A stretch of DNA of 53,579 bases from Actinomycetes bacterium (GCA_021810205.1 JAJZJC010000009.1:1-53579), one strand, 5' to 3'; shown: positions 29,927 through 39,270, counted from the first letter of the stretch. Notes: generated from the letters alone by a model not told the origin. Numbers and translations: made by a program.

Positions 29927-32900
29927 TCAGAACTCGACCTCCTGGGAGCGCCGCCGGATCACCGCCAGCTCGTCACGTTGGGAGCCGGTCGGTCCGTAGT
30001 AGTTGAACCCGGCGGACAGCTGGGCGTAGCCGCCGATCATGTGTGACGGCTTCATCACCACCCGGGTGAGGGAGTTGTCGGTCCCGCCGTGCAACCCCGA
30101 GGTCTCCGACACCGGCATCTGGAGATGGCGGTCGATGGCGTGGTACATGAGGACCGTCCCGGAGGGCACCCGGTGGGTGACCGCGGCGCGGGCCACGGTC
30201 ACGCCGTTGCGGTTGTAGGCCTCGATCCAGTCGTTGTCGGCCACGCCGATGCGAGCCGCGTCGAGGTCGTTCACCCAGATCACCGGGCCTCCCCGGAAGA
30301 GGTTGAGCATGTGCAGGTTGTCCTGGTACTCCGAGTGGATCGACCACTTGGAATGCGGAGTGAGGTAACGGGCGACGAGCTGTGGGCGGTCCGGGTCGCC
30401 GCGGCGCTGGTCGCCGAAGGTCTCGGCGATGCCGAGCGCCGGGCGGTAGGTGGGCAACATCTCGCCGAGCTCGGCCATCCAGTCGTGGTCCAAGAAGAAG
30501 TGCTGGCGGCCGGTCAGGGTGTGCCAGGGCTTCAGGCGGTCGACGTTGACCGTGAAGGGGGAGTAGCGGCGACGCTCGGACTCCGCCCCCGACCATTCCG
30601 GGGAGCAGATGACTGCCCGGGGCTGGGTGACGGTGTCGGCGAAGGTGATCCGGTCCCCGGCCCGCTCGTGGGCCAGGTCGGCGAGGGCGACCCCGGTCCG
30701 CTCCTCGAGCGCCTCGAAACCGGCCACCGCAAGGCGGCCGTTGGTCGTCCCCGACAGCGCCAGGATGGCCTCGCAGAACAGGTCGTCGCGATCGATGCGC
30801 GGTCGGCCGTCGGCGATCCCGCCGCGCGTGGCCCCGTTTCTCGATACCAGCCAGGGTACCTCGGTGCCGACGGGGAGGGTGACCCCTTTGGTGGTGGCAC
30901 CAGCGTCGTCGATGAGCGGGCCGAGTGCCCGCCAGCGCTCGGCCAGGTGCGGGTAGTCGCGCTCCACGACGACCAGACGCGGCATGGTCTTGCCTGGGAT
31001 CGCCTCGCACTCGCCTGCCGCCCAGTCGAGTGCCCGACCGCCGGGCTGGGCGCACTCGTCGGGGGTGTCATGACCGAGAGGGACCGCCAGCAGATCGCGG
31101 CGCACCCCGAGGCGTCCTTCGGCCAGGCGGGAGAACTCGGTGGCGAGGTCGCCGAAGATGTCGAAGTCGCTCCGCGCCTCCCAGGGAGGGGCGATCGCAG
31201 GGTTGAAGGAGTGCACGAAGGGGTGCATGTCGGTCGAGGACAGGTCGTGCTTCTCGTACCAGGTCGCGGTCGGTAGCACCACATCGGCGTAGATGCCCGT
31301 CGAGACCATCCGGAAGTCGATGTTGACCAGCAGGTCGAGCTTGCCTTCCGGCGCCTCGTGCCGCCATGCGACCTCGTCCGGCCGAGCCTCGGGTGGGCAC
31401 TCGGTGGCGGCCACGGCGTTATCCGCGCCCAGCAGGTGGCGCAGGAAGTACTCGTGACCCTTTCCCGAGGATCCGAGCAGGTTCGAGCGCCACACGGTGA
31501 GGACGCGGGGAAAGTTCGCCGGATCGTCGGGATCGGATGCCGCGAAATGCAGCCGCCCAGCTCGGAGCTCGCCCACCACGTAGTCCCCCACGCGCTTGCC
31601 TGCGGCCTCGTCGGCGAGGTCGAGCGGATTGCGATCGAACGCGGGGTGGGAGGCGATCCAGCCTTGGCGAGCCGCATACGCGTAGAGGTCCGCCATCGAC
31701 TTGCCTGAGAAGCGACTCGCCCCGAGTGGCGAGGACAGCGCGTCGGCACGGGCGCCCTCGTAGCGCCACTGGTCGGTCGCCAGGTACCAGTACGGAGTGG
31801 CGGGCTGGTGCCGGGTGGGGCGGACCCAGTCGTGGGCGAAGGCCAGGGTGAACCAGCCGGTGAGCGGGCGGACCTTCTCTTGGCCGACGTAGTGCGCCCA
31901 CCCGCCGCCGTTCACCCCTTCGCACCCACCCAGCATGAGCAGGGAGAGGAACGTCCGGTAGATCTGGTCGGAGTGGAACCAGTGGTTGGTGCCAGCACCC
32001 ATGGCGATCATGGACCGGCCCCCTGACACCTCGGCGTTGCGGGCGAACTCCCGTGCCACCCGCGCGCACGCCGACGCAGGTACCGAGGTGATCTTCTCCT
32101 GCCAGGCCGGCGTGTAGGGGGCCCCGGCGTCGTCGTAGCCCGAGGGCCAGTCGCCTGGGAGGCCTGGACGGGCGACCCCATACTGCGCCATCACGAGGTC
32201 GAACACCGTCGTCACGAGCCGGTCGCCGACCCGGATCGCTGGCACCCCACGGCGAAGCACTCCACCCCCTTGGTCGCCGACGTCGAAGCGGGGCAGGTCG
32301 ACCGCGACCGGCTCGGCGCCGGGACGGCCGTCGCAGGAGAGCGCCGGGCGGATCTCCCCGAGGTCGAGGTTCCAGCGGCCCTTCCCCTCCTCGCCCCAGC
32401 GAAAGCCGATCGACCCGCTGGGCACCACGAGCCGGCCGGTCGCCTCATCGAGCACGACGGTCTTCCACTGGGCCTGCTCGTCATGGGCCTGCTCCCCGTT
32501 GCCCGACGCCCCGCTGTCACGTCCGAGTGCCGAGGCAGTCAGGAAGTGGTCTGGCACGTAGGCGTCGCCCCGCTCGCGCAAGGTGACGAGGAACGGCAGG
32601 TCGGTGTAGGTGCGGGCGTAGGACTCGAAGCGCGGGACCTGACGATCCCGGTAGAACTCGGAGAGCATGACGTGGCCCATCGCCATGGCCAGCGCCCCGT
32701 CGGTCCCAGGGTTGGCGGCGAGCCAGTCGTCGGCGAACTTGGTGTGGTCGGAGTAGTCGGGGGAGACGACGACCACCTTCTGGCCCCGGTAGCGGGCCTC
32801 GGTCATGAAGTGGGCGTCGGGGGTGCGGGTGATCGGGAGGTTCGTCCCCCACACGATCAGGTAGGAGGCGTTCCACCAGTCGGCAGACTCGGGCACGTCG

Positions 32901-33658
32901 GTCTGGTCGCCGAACACCTGGGGGGAGGCGGGTGGGAGGTCCGCGTACCAGTCGTAGAAGGAGAGGATCGTCCCGCCCAGAAGCGAGTAGAAGCGGGTGC
33001 CTGCCGCGTAGGAGGCCATCGACATGGCCGGGATCACGGTGAACCCGGCCGTGCGGTCCGGGCCGTAGGCGGCGACCGTGTGGACGTGAGCGGCCGCGAC
33101 GAGCTCGAGCACCTCGGTCCACGAGGCCCGGACGAAGCCGCCCCGGCCCCGGGCCGACTTGTACTTGGCGACCGTCTCGGGGTTGCCGGTGACCTCGGCC
33201 CAGGCGGCGACCGGGTCCCCGTCATTGGCGGCCTTGGCCGCCCGGAACGCCTCGAGCAGCACACCTCTGACATACGGGTAACGCACCCGGGCCGGAGAGT
33301 AGGTGTACCAGGAGAACGACGCTCCCCGCGGGCAGCCACGGGGCTCGTACTCGGGCGAGTCCGGGCCGACCGACGGATAGTCGACCGCCTGGGTCTCCCA
33401 GGTGATGATCCCGTCTTTCACGTAGACCTGCCACGAGCACGACCCGGTGCAGTTCACCCCGTGGGTGGAGCGCACGATCTTGTCGTGGCGCCAGCGTTCC
33501 CGGTAGAACTCCTCGGCCCGGCGGCCACCGCGGCGGTGGATCTCCCGGGCATCGGACGAGGGCTCCCCCGGCTGGATGTAGCGTGCCGCACGCACGAGGC
33601 CCGTGTCGGCGAGGAGCCCGTCGCGGACTGCCGTCGTGTGCTCGACGTCACGTGCCAT
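29927..33658 (-). CDS. narG: respiratory nitrate reductase alpha subunit
   Basis: Catalytic subunit with bis-MGD molybdenum cofactor, reducing nitrate to nitrite on the cytoplasmic side. The 1243-residue protein shows the unusual His-Cys3 ligand set for the FS0 cluster: STHGVNCTGSCSW (His66, Cys70, Cys74) and EYEPRGCPRG (Cys109). The cofactor-binding segments NLPITRTPDAHF, VSPDYSDHTKFAD and the C-terminal HTLTGRQHFFLDHDWM are conserved. There is no signal peptide, as expected for NarG. First gene of narGHJI; the 159 bases to the divergent DUF2231 gene hold the promoter, in which I see no obvious FNR-type palindrome. Confidence 0.97.
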   Translation of the reverse strand: MARDVEHTTAVRDGLLADTGLVRAARYIQPGEPSSDAREIHRRGGRRAEEFYRERWRHDKIVRSTHGVNCTGSCSWQVYVKDGIITWETQAVDYPSVGPDSPEYEPRGCPRGASFSWYTYSPARVRYPYVRGVLLEAFRAAKAANDGDPVAAWAEVTGNPETVAKYKSARGRGGFVRASWTEVLELVAAAHVHTVAAYGPDRTAGFTVIPAMSMASYAAGTRFYSLLGGTILSFYDWYADLPPASPQVFGDQTDVPESADWWNASYLIVWGTNLPITRTPDAHFMTEARYRGQKVVVVSPDYSDHTKFADDWLAANPGTDGALAMAMGHVMLSEFYRDRQVPRFESYARTYTDLPFLVTLRERGDAYVPDHFLTASALGRDSGASGNGEQAHDEQAQWKTVVLDEATGRLVVPSGSIGFRWGEEGKGRWNLDLGEIRPALSCDGRPGAEPVAVDLPRFDVGDQGGGVLRRGVPAIRVGDRLVTTVFDLVMAQYGVARPGLPGDWPSGYDDAGAPYTPAWQEKITSVPASACARVAREFARNAEVSGGRSMIAMGAGTNHWFHSDQIYRTFLSLLMLGGCEGVNGGGWAHYVGQEKVRPLTGWFTLAFAHDWVRPTRHQPATPYWYLATDQWRYEGARADALSSPLGASRFSGKSMADLYAYAARQGWIASHPAFDRNPLDLADEAAGKRVGDYVVGELRAGRLHFAASDPDDPANFPRVLTVWRSNLLGSSGKGHEYFLRHLLGADNAVAATECPPEARPDEVAWRHEAPEGKLDLLVNIDFRMVSTGIYADVVLPTATWYEKHDLSSTDMHPFVHSFNPAIAPPWEARSDFDIFGDLATEFSRLAEGRLGVRRDLLAVPLGHDTPDECAQPGGRALDWAAGECEAIPGKTMPRLVVVERDYPHLAERWRALGPLIDDAGATTKGVTLPVGTEVPWLVSRNGATRGGIADGRPRIDRDDLFCEAILALSGTTNGRLAVAGFEALEERTGVALADLAHERAGDRITFADTVTQPRAVICSPEWSGAESERRRYSPFTVNVDRLKPWHTLTGRQHFFLDHDWMAELGEMLPTYRPALGIAETFGDQRRGDPDRPQLVARYLTPHSKWSIHSEYQDNLHMLNLFRGGPVIWVNDLDAARIGVADNDWIEAYNRNGVTVARAAVTHRVPSGTVLMYHAIDRHLQMPVSETSGLHGGTDNSLTRVVMKPSHMIGGYAQLSAGFNYYGPTGSQRDELAVIRRRSQEVEF

Positions 33659-33817
33659 CGCTCTCCGTTCAGCCGGGCGGCATCGCCGACGGTTCGCTGA
33701 CTGTCACCTTACGCGGTGTCTACCGTCGGGTGGAAATACATGAGTGGCCTACCCCGGACGCGACCGGCGAGCCGGCATACGATCGACGTGTCGGGCTCTC
33801 GTACGAGGGAGGGGGCC

Positions 33818-34183
33818 ATGTACAGCAAAGTCAAGATCGGCGGCCATCCGGTCCATCCGATGCTGGTGGCGTTCCCGGTCGCCTTCTATACCGGTGCCCT
33901 CGTCGGTTTCGCCGTCTACGCGGCAAACGGCCATCAGTTCTGGCTGAACCTCGCGATCGCCCTGAGCATCGCCGGCGCGGGCGGAGCCGTGCTCGCCGCC
34001 CTGCCGGGGTTCGTGGACCTCGCCTTCGGCGTCCCTCGAAGGTCGCAGGCCAAGCTGGTGGGTCTCGCGCACGCAGCGCTGAACGACATTGCCCTCGGGC
34101 TCTTCATCGCCGCAGCGGTCATCTACGTGGGCAACTGGAACGGACCACCTGTGGGCGTGACCATCGGGCCCAGGCGGACCTGA
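33818..34183 (+). CDS. DUF2231 membrane protein, C-terminally truncated
   Basis: A 121-residue membrane protein starting with YSKVKIGGHPVHPMLVAFPV, the hallmark of DUF2231 (HPxHP motif), with four predicted helices. The last recognisable segment is NWNGPPVGVTIG; relatives continue with another helix of about 25 residues. Here the sequence changes abruptly to PRRT-stop where it meets the oxidoreductase remnant on the other strand. The ATG has a strong GAGGGAGGGGG ribosome site. Whether the shortened protein functions is unclear. Confidence 0.7.
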   Translation: MYSKVKIGGHPVHPMLVAFPVAFYTGALVGFAVYAANGHQFWLNLAIALSIAGAGGAVLAALPGFVDLAFGVPRRSQAKLVGLAHAALNDIALGLFIAAAVIYVGNWNGPPVGVTIGPRRT

Positions 34184-34467
34184 AGCTGCTTCCCGAGCCG
34201 GCGAGTGCGCCGGGCGAGCCGCATTGCCAGGCCGTAGGGTGCAGGGGGGCAACGGTAGGGCAGGGACGAGATCACGACATCGACGACCCCTTGCTCGATG
34301 GCGCGGGCGTCGCCGGTGGCCACGGCGAGCGTGTCGGGCAGGTACTCCGACCGCCCTTGGGGGACGACGAGGACGGTGTGGACACCGCCTTGATCTCGGA
34401 GCCGGCAGACAGCGGCGAGCCCTGCCGGCCGGGCACCGATCACGGCCACGAGCGGCGCGGAGGTCAT
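34123..34467 (-). pseudogene. sulfide:quinone/NDH-2-like FAD oxidoreductase, deleted remnant
   Basis: The frame from 34467 begins VAVIGARPAGLAAVCRLRD (FAD-binding Rossmann motif with one Gly changed to Arg) and RSEYLPDTLAVATGDARA. It then jumps to DVVISSLPYRCPPAPYGLAM, a segment found much later in these flavoproteins (the PYRCPPAPY motif), followed by RLARRTRRLG. More than half of the domain between them is missing, and the remnant ends at the DUF2231 junction around 34165-34175. A dead gene formed by deletion. Confidence 0.6.
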
Positions 34468-34526
34468 GGCGTTACCGCTTTGACGTGGCCGTGCGTTGCA
34501 CCTCTTTGCCGCAACACCGGCATTCC

Positions 34527-35357
34527 CTATCCATCGGACGCTGCGCCGAGCGCACGGTCCACAAGCCCCACGATCGCGGCCAGCCCTGCGGCCTGCTCGG
34601 GTCCGAGCCCGTAGCGGCGGGCGACGACGGTCGGGTCGGAGAAGACGACGGTACTGCCCGTGTCACCGGGGGATGCCTGGCGGACGAGCAGCCGGGTCGG
34701 GAGCTCGAGCGCGAGGTCGGGAGCGGCGAGCATCGCCGGGGCCCCAACGGCGGGGTTGCCGACGATCAGCACCTGGGTCTCGGGCATGTCGAGGCCGACG
34801 GACCGTGCGCCCGCAGCATGGTCGATGGTGGCGAAGACCGTGGCGTCGGCTACCGCGGCCGCGTCGGCGAGGCGCTGCACGGTCTCGTCCACGCGAAGCG
34901 GGCTCGAGCGCTCGACGACGCCTTCTGCGTGGCTGGCGAGCGTTGGCTCAGCGACAGAGGGCTTGGACCACCACATCTCGAGCTGGATGTGGTCAGGGTC
35001 CCTGAATACGAGCGCCGAGCCCACCTCGGTGTCCGCCACCGGGGAGTGCTCGACGCCGAGCGTCGCCAGACGTTCCTGCCAGGCGTCGAGATCCTGGCGC
35101 CGGCCGACGGCGAAGCCGACATGGTCGAGCCCGGCGCGCTGCTCGTCGAAGGGCTCCCCGGGGAACCCCTGATGCTGGTTGAGCCCGACCACCAGACCAG
35201 AGGCGTCGTGGCCCAGCACGATCATGGTGCGCTCGGAAAAGTCCACCCGCCGCACGCGCCGCAGCCCGAGCACCTTCGCGTACCACGCAGCGCTCGCCTC
35301 GACGTCGGAGACCGACAGGTCGAGGTGACCGATGCCAAAGAACCCTGCTTCCTCCAT
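34527..35357 (-). CDS. glyoxalase (VOC) domain fused to DUF302
   Basis: 276 residues. The N-terminal half (2-135) is a vicinal-oxygen-chelate module: FFGIGHLDLSVSDVEASAAW, GLDHVGFAVGRRQDLDAW and FRDPDHIQLEMWW, with conserved metal-binding positions of the glyoxalase/dioxygenase fold. The C-terminal half (about 155-276) matches DUF302: ADATVFATIDHAAGARSVGL, PETQVLIVGNPAVGAPAML, LPTRLLVRQ and DPTVVARRYGL. DUF302 proteins are small, dimeric and of unknown role. The fusion is unusual. The ATG at 35357 follows AAGAGGAAGAGG; longer upstream frames are not conserved. Confidence 0.82.
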   Translation of the reverse strand: MEEAGFFGIGHLDLSVSDVEASAAWYAKVLGLRRVRRVDFSERTMIVLGHDASGLVVGLNQHQGFPGEPFDEQRAGLDHVGFAVGRRQDLDAWQERLATLGVEHSPVADTEVGSALVFRDPDHIQLEMWWSKPSVAEPTLASHAEGVVERSSPLRVDETVQRLADAAAVADATVFATIDHAAGARSVGLDMPETQVLIVGNPAVGAPAMLAAPDLALELPTRLLVRQASPGDTGSTVVFSDPTVVARRYGLGPEQAAGLAAIVGLVDRALGAASDG

Positions 35358-35458
35358 GCCTCTTCCTCTTCCTTTCCGGCTCGCTCTCACGCCACGCCGT
35401 GGCTGACGAGCGCCCGAGCGAGCCAATCGACGCTGGGGTCCAGCAGGCACCTTCACTC

Positions 35459-37348
35459 TCAGGGGCCCGGGCATGACGAGTCGTCGGCCTCCCGAGCGAC
35501 CGGGGGAGGCCCGCAAGAGGGCTTGACCATCGCGGGTCCGGCACCCAATCGCGTGCCGCCTTCTGTGGGTTTACCGCTCATGTGGTCATCGCTGTGCGCC
35601 ACTTCGAGGTCGGTCCCTTCGAGCGGGGACGTGAGCTCGTCGTCCCCCTGCTCCATGTCTTGATCGTCTTCCGGCGGGGCGAGCCTGTCTCGGAGTGGCT
35701 CGGGCCGGTCCGCGCCTTCTGCGGCTGCTTCTGCGGCGCGATGAGCTGCCCGTGGCGCCAATGGTCCGAGCGTGGGTGGCTGGACGTGCTCGTCGGCGCT
35801 GCGGCGACGCAGTTCGGCCTCGATCTCGGCTCGGGTGATCGTCCCGATGATCCGCGCGTGGTCGGTCACCGCCACTGCCGGCATATCCGGTTCGAGCAAC
35901 AGTGACAGAGCCTCGGACACGAACGCCCAGCGGTCCACCGTCGCGAGGTTGGCAGTGGCGAGGTCCTCGCCGGCCGGCCGCATGACGAGCGCGGCGACCC
36001 GCATGCGCAGCGGGTCGGTCTGCGCGTCGAAGTCGACGCGCAAGCCGCGCCGCCGCAGTTTGTCGGTCATGACCCGGTCGTCCAGACCGAGCTCGGCCAC
36101 CAGCTCTGCCACCCCGGTGGCCAGCAGCAGTGGCACCAGCATGCCGTAGCCACCGGTGACCTCGGCGGCGAACACCACCCCAGTGAGCAGGGCCCTGGCG
36201 CCCACTCCGAACGTCGCGCCCATGCCGACGAGAGCGAAGGCGCCTGGCTGGATGTGGGCGGCAGGGAAGGCATGGGCGAAGGCGATGCCGACCATCTCCC
36301 CCATGGTCGCCCCGACGAGGAACATCGGCGCCAGGGTGCCGCCCGAGGTGTTGGAGCCGAGGCCGATCCACCACGAGACCATCTTGCCGACGAAGAGCAC
36401 TGCCGCCGCGCCGAGGAGGAAGCGGCCGTTGACGGCGTCGGTGATGGCCCAGTAACCGACCGACAGCGAGCCGGGCACGGCCAGGCCGATCGCACCGAAG
36501 CCGAGTGCGCCGACGACGGGGTGTGCCCACTCGGGGATGGGCAGGCGGCGAAAGCCGGCTTCGACGGCGAACAGTCCGCGGTTGAGCACGACGGCGAGCG
36601 CTCCGGCGGCGAGGCCGAGGATGGCGAACAGCGGCAGTTGGCCGACGTGGAAGATGAGCGGGTGGACGACAGCGAACAGCGGACGGGGTGCGATCAGGAC
36701 GTCGTGGAGCGCAGCGGCGACCGACGTGGCCAACACCAGCGGCACGAGAGACCGCAGCGAGCGTTCGAACAACAGCAGCTCGAAAGCGAGCACCACGGCA
36801 GCGACCGGGGTGGCGAACACACCGGCCATGCCGGCTGCGGCACCGGTGGCGAGCAGGATCCTCCGTTCCGCAGGGCTGACCGGTATCAGCTGACCGACGA
36901 GGGAGCCGACCGCTGCCCCGGTGACGATGATGGGCCCCTCAGCTCCGAAAGGCCCACCGGTCCCCATCGCCACTGCCGCCGAGATCGGCTTGGCAACTGC
37001 TGCCCGAGGCATGACCCGGCTGTCTCGGAACAAGATCGCCTCCAACGATTCGGGTATGCCGTGGCCCTTGATGATCGGGCTCCACCGAGCCAGGCCGACC
37101 ACCACCAGCGCACCACCGGCGGCCACCGCCAGGAGCACCGGCGTGGGGTGGTAATGGCGAAGGTCCGGTAGCTGCCAGCCGAAGCGGTGGAGGAGGGCCA
37201 GGTTGCTGATGAGGCCCACCAGGTGCACCACCACGTCGGCAGCCACGCCACCGACGCCACCGAGAACGAGGCCGATCCCCCCGAGCACGGCCAAGCGGCG
37301 ACGAGTCGTGCCCAAGCTGACCTCAGGGCTTTGCGCGTGCAGGTACAT
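35459..37348 (-). CDS. CLC-type chloride channel/transporter with CBS-like C-terminal region
   Basis: A 629-residue CLC protein that moves chloride (or nitrate/fluoride) across the cytoplasmic membrane. Motifs: KGHGIPESLE, GTGGPFGAEGPIIVTGAAVG (contains the gating glutamate, GAEGP), GSNTSGGTLAPMFLVGA. After the membrane part, residues about 445-535 contain CBS-like segments (VSEALSLLLEPDMPAVAVTD, RIIGTITRAEIEAEL). The last about 90 residues are Pro/Glu/Ala-rich and probably disordered. Like NarG-linked channels, it could serve anion balance, but no operon link is seen. The ATG at 37348 is followed closely by the first helix. Confidence 0.9.
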   Translation of the reverse strand: MYLHAQSPEVSLGTTRRRLAVLGGIGLVLGGVGGVAADVVVHLVGLISNLALLHRFGWQLPDLRHYHPTPVLLAVAAGGALVVVGLARWSPIIKGHGIPESLEAILFRDSRVMPRAAVAKPISAAVAMGTGGPFGAEGPIIVTGAAVGSLVGQLIPVSPAERRILLATGAAAGMAGVFATPVAAVVLAFELLLFERSLRSLVPLVLATSVAAALHDVLIAPRPLFAVVHPLIFHVGQLPLFAILGLAAGALAVVLNRGLFAVEAGFRRLPIPEWAHPVVGALGFGAIGLAVPGSLSVGYWAITDAVNGRFLLGAAAVLFVGKMVSWWIGLGSNTSGGTLAPMFLVGATMGEMVGIAFAHAFPAAHIQPGAFALVGMGATFGVGARALLTGVVFAAEVTGGYGMLVPLLLATGVAELVAELGLDDRVMTDKLRRRGLRVDFDAQTDPLRMRVAALVMRPAGEDLATANLATVDRWAFVSEALSLLLEPDMPAVAVTDHARIIGTITRAEIEAELRRRSADEHVQPPTLGPLAPRAAHRAAEAAAEGADRPEPLRDRLAPPEDDQDMEQGDDELTSPLEGTDLEVAHSDDHMSGKPTEGGTRLGAGPAMVKPSCGPPPVAREADDSSCPGP

Positions 37349-37538
37349 CGCCTTACGATACTAATCTGTCGGGAAATGGTGGTCGCAGGACAGACCGGTG
37401 TGCCGGTGGTCGTCGGCGTCGGCGACCGCGCCGGCGCTGCCTTCGACGATCGTGGCGACAGCAGGACGTGGGAGATCCCTGAGCCCACTGCCGACGTCGC
37501 AGCGGACACTGTCCGACGGCGCCGTTCGCCGGTGACTG

Positions 37539-37919
37539 GTGCGTCGTGCTGGCTTTCGGCGGTTCCAGCATCGGAGCGAGGCCCAGGCAAGAGCGGCCGG
37601 GCTGACCCCCGCCCAGCACCAACTGCTGCTTGCGGTCCGAGGGCACGTTGATCCCCGGGGACCCAAGGTCGCCGACGTCGCCGACCGACTGCTGCTGTGC
37701 CGCCACAGCACCGTGGGCTTCGTGGATCGCGCCGAAGCGAAAGGGCTGCTGAGACGGACCAGCGGCGACGATGACCATCGGGTGGTCCGGCTGCAGCTGA
37801 CGCCGAAAGGAGAGGACCGGTTGGCCGCGTTGTCGGCGCTCCACGTAGAAGAGCTGCGGCGTCTGGCTCGTCAACTGCCAGATCTCTGGGAGGCCCTGCC
37901 TGACGCCGAAGGGCACTGA
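37539..37919 (+). CDS. MarR-family transcriptional regulator
   Basis: A 126-residue winged-helix regulator: RSEAQARAAGLTPAQHQLLL, VADVADRLLLCRHSTVGFVD, RAEAKGLLRRTSGDDDHRVV and RLQLTPKGEDRL, an intact MarR DNA-binding domain. The N-terminal helix is short because an in-frame stop at 37533 precedes the first possible starts (CTG 37536, GTG 37539), so it may be slightly truncated. It is divergent from the CLC gene, whose promoter it may control. Confidence 0.8.
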   Translation: MRRAGFRRFQHRSEAQARAAGLTPAQHQLLLAVRGHVDPRGPKVADVADRLLLCRHSTVGFVDRAEAKGLLRRTSGDDDHRVVRLQLTPKGEDRLAALSALHVEELRRLARQLPDLWEALPDAEGH

Positions 37920-37978
37920 TCGAGATTGCTGCGTCGACCCGGCTGGCGGTCGGACGGACGATGGGAAGGCCGCTCTAT

Positions 37979-38003
37979 CCTCGAGGACAGATGTTCTAGC
38001 TTT
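37979..38003 (-). promoter_or_regulatory. CTAGA-type promoter motif, site 3
   Basis: On the minus strand AAGCTAGAACATCTGTCCTC plus GAGG closely parallels site 2 (AGCTAGAAAATCGACTCGAG). It lies in the 230-base gap between the MarR gene and the AhpD-like gene, about 150 bases before the latter. The gap also has an 18-base direct repeat (AGCCTGGCTCGACAGCAG) at 38106-38141. Confidence 0.35.
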
Positions 38004-38149
38004 GAGGAGAAGAACACCCCGAAGGGCAGTAGACCTGCGCAGAGTATGCGTCGGCTCGAAGGTCCCAGGATCAGCCGCCGGCGGTGGTGGGAGCGGCGTG
38101 AGAAAGCCTGGCTCGACAGCAGAGCCTGGCTCGACAGCAGGGAGGCAAG

Positions 38150-38608
38150 ATGCGCATCGACTACCGCAACGTGTTCCCCGCCGCCATCGGCGCCATGGCG
38201 GGGTTGGAGAAGGCAGTTGGGACCTGCACCCTCGAGCCGGAGCTGCTCGAGCTGGTGAAGCTCCGGGCCTCGCAGCTGAACGGTTGCGGGTACTGCGTCG
38301 ATATGCACACCAAGGATGCCACCGCGCTTGGCGTCGATCTACAGCGGCTGCATCTCGCCGTCGCCTGGAGAGAAGCACCGTGCTACTCGGATCGAGAGCG
38401 GGCGGCGCTCGCCTGGTGCGAGGCGCTCACCTTGCTGCCGGGCTCCGACGTTCCTGACGACCTCTTCGACGAGGTGCGGGACCACTTCGACGAGGAGGAG
38501 GTGGTGGCGCTCACCCTGGCAGTGGTCGCCATCAACGGTTGGAACCGCTTCGCGGTGGGCCTGCGGTCTCCGGTCGGCAGCTACCAGCGTCCAGATGTGC
38601 ACGAGTGA
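38150..38608 (+). CDS. carboxymuconolactone decarboxylase/AhpD-like protein
   Basis: A 152-residue alkylhydroperoxidase D-type protein. The redox motif is QLNGCGYCVDMHTKDA, a CxxC followed by His, as in AhpD and YciW-like proteins, which reduce peroxides or peroxiredoxins. Other typical segments: LLELVKLRASQ and FDEEEVVALTLAVVAINGWN. The ATG has GGGAGG upstream. It overlaps the MOSC gene by four bases, so the two form an operon. Confidence 0.88.
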   Translation: MRIDYRNVFPAAIGAMAGLEKAVGTCTLEPELLELVKLRASQLNGCGYCVDMHTKDATALGVDLQRLHLAVAWREAPCYSDRERAALAWCEALTLLPGSDVPDDLFDEVRDHFDEEEVVALTLAVVAINGWNRFAVGLRSPVGSYQRPDVHE

Positions 38609-39270
38609 CGGTGATCCCCCCTCCGGCGGCTGGCGCCGCGCTGGTGCTCTCGGTGAACGTGGGTCGCCCAGCGGAGACGCTCTGGCGTGGCCGGACGGTG
38701 CGCTCGGCGATCTGGAAGGCACCCGTCGCAGGGCCGGTCAGGGCCCGAGGTGTGAACCTGGTCGGCGACGCGCAGGCTGACCGCAAGGTCCATGGCGGCG
38801 CCGACAAGGCCCTCTACGCCTATGCCGCAGAGGACCTCTACTGGTGGAGCAGCCAGCTTGGTCTCGAGCTCGGCCCGGGGAGCATGGGCGAGAACCTGAC
38901 CACGGGCGGCCTCGACCTGTCCGACGCGGTCGTCGGTGAGCGCTGGGAGACCGGGAGCGTGGTCCTGCAGGTCACCCAGCCGCGCATCCCTTGCTACAAG
39001 CTCGGTATCCGCATGGGAGACGACCGGTTCCCCGAACGCTTCGCCGAGGCCCGTCGCCATGGCGTCTACCTGCGGATCCTCACCGAAGGGGCGCTCCAAG
39101 CCGGTGACGAGATCCACGTCGTCGACCGTCCGGCGCACGGGCTGCGGGCGGTCGACGTCGCCCATATCTTCTACGACCAGCACCACCGTGCAGCCGAGCT
39201 CCTCTCTGTGGCCGAGCTCGCCGAGTCATGGCACTGCTGGGCACGCAAAGTGCTCGCCCCTGCGGGGTAG
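38605..39270 (+). CDS. MOSC domain-containing protein (YiiM-like)
   Basis: A 221-residue protein with the C-terminal MOSC fold of molybdenum-cofactor sulfurases and of amidoxime-reducing-component-like YiiM. Recognised by TVRSAIWKAPVAGPVRARGV, KVHGGADKALYAYAAEDL, MGENLTTGGLDL, and QPRIPCYKLGIRMGDDRF with the conserved Cys that ligates molybdenum or carries sulfur. The GTG start overlaps the AhpD-like stop (GTGA). The presence of the Nar molybdoenzyme in the window fits Moco-related metabolism but is not proof of a link. Confidence 0.88.
   Translation: MTVIPPPAAGAALVLSVNVGRPAETLWRGRTVRSAIWKAPVAGPVRARGVNLVGDAQADRKVHGGADKALYAYAAEDLYWWSSQLGLELGPGSMGENLTTGGLDLSDAVVGERWETGSVVLQVTQPRIPCYKLGIRMGDDRFPERFAEARRHGVYLRILTEGALQAGDEIHVVDRPAHGLRAVDVAHIFYDQHHRAAELLSVAELAESWHCWARKVLAPAG

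Noticed and set aside
32270-33700. Long plus-strand frame opposite narG
   Set aside because: Antisense shadow of a highly conserved gene; Gly/Val/Arg-rich with no family character.
36254-37171. A 305-codon plus-strand frame opposite the CLC channel
   Set aside because: Its Asp/Gly/Arg-rich translation is the usual antisense product of membrane-protein genes in high-GC DNA.
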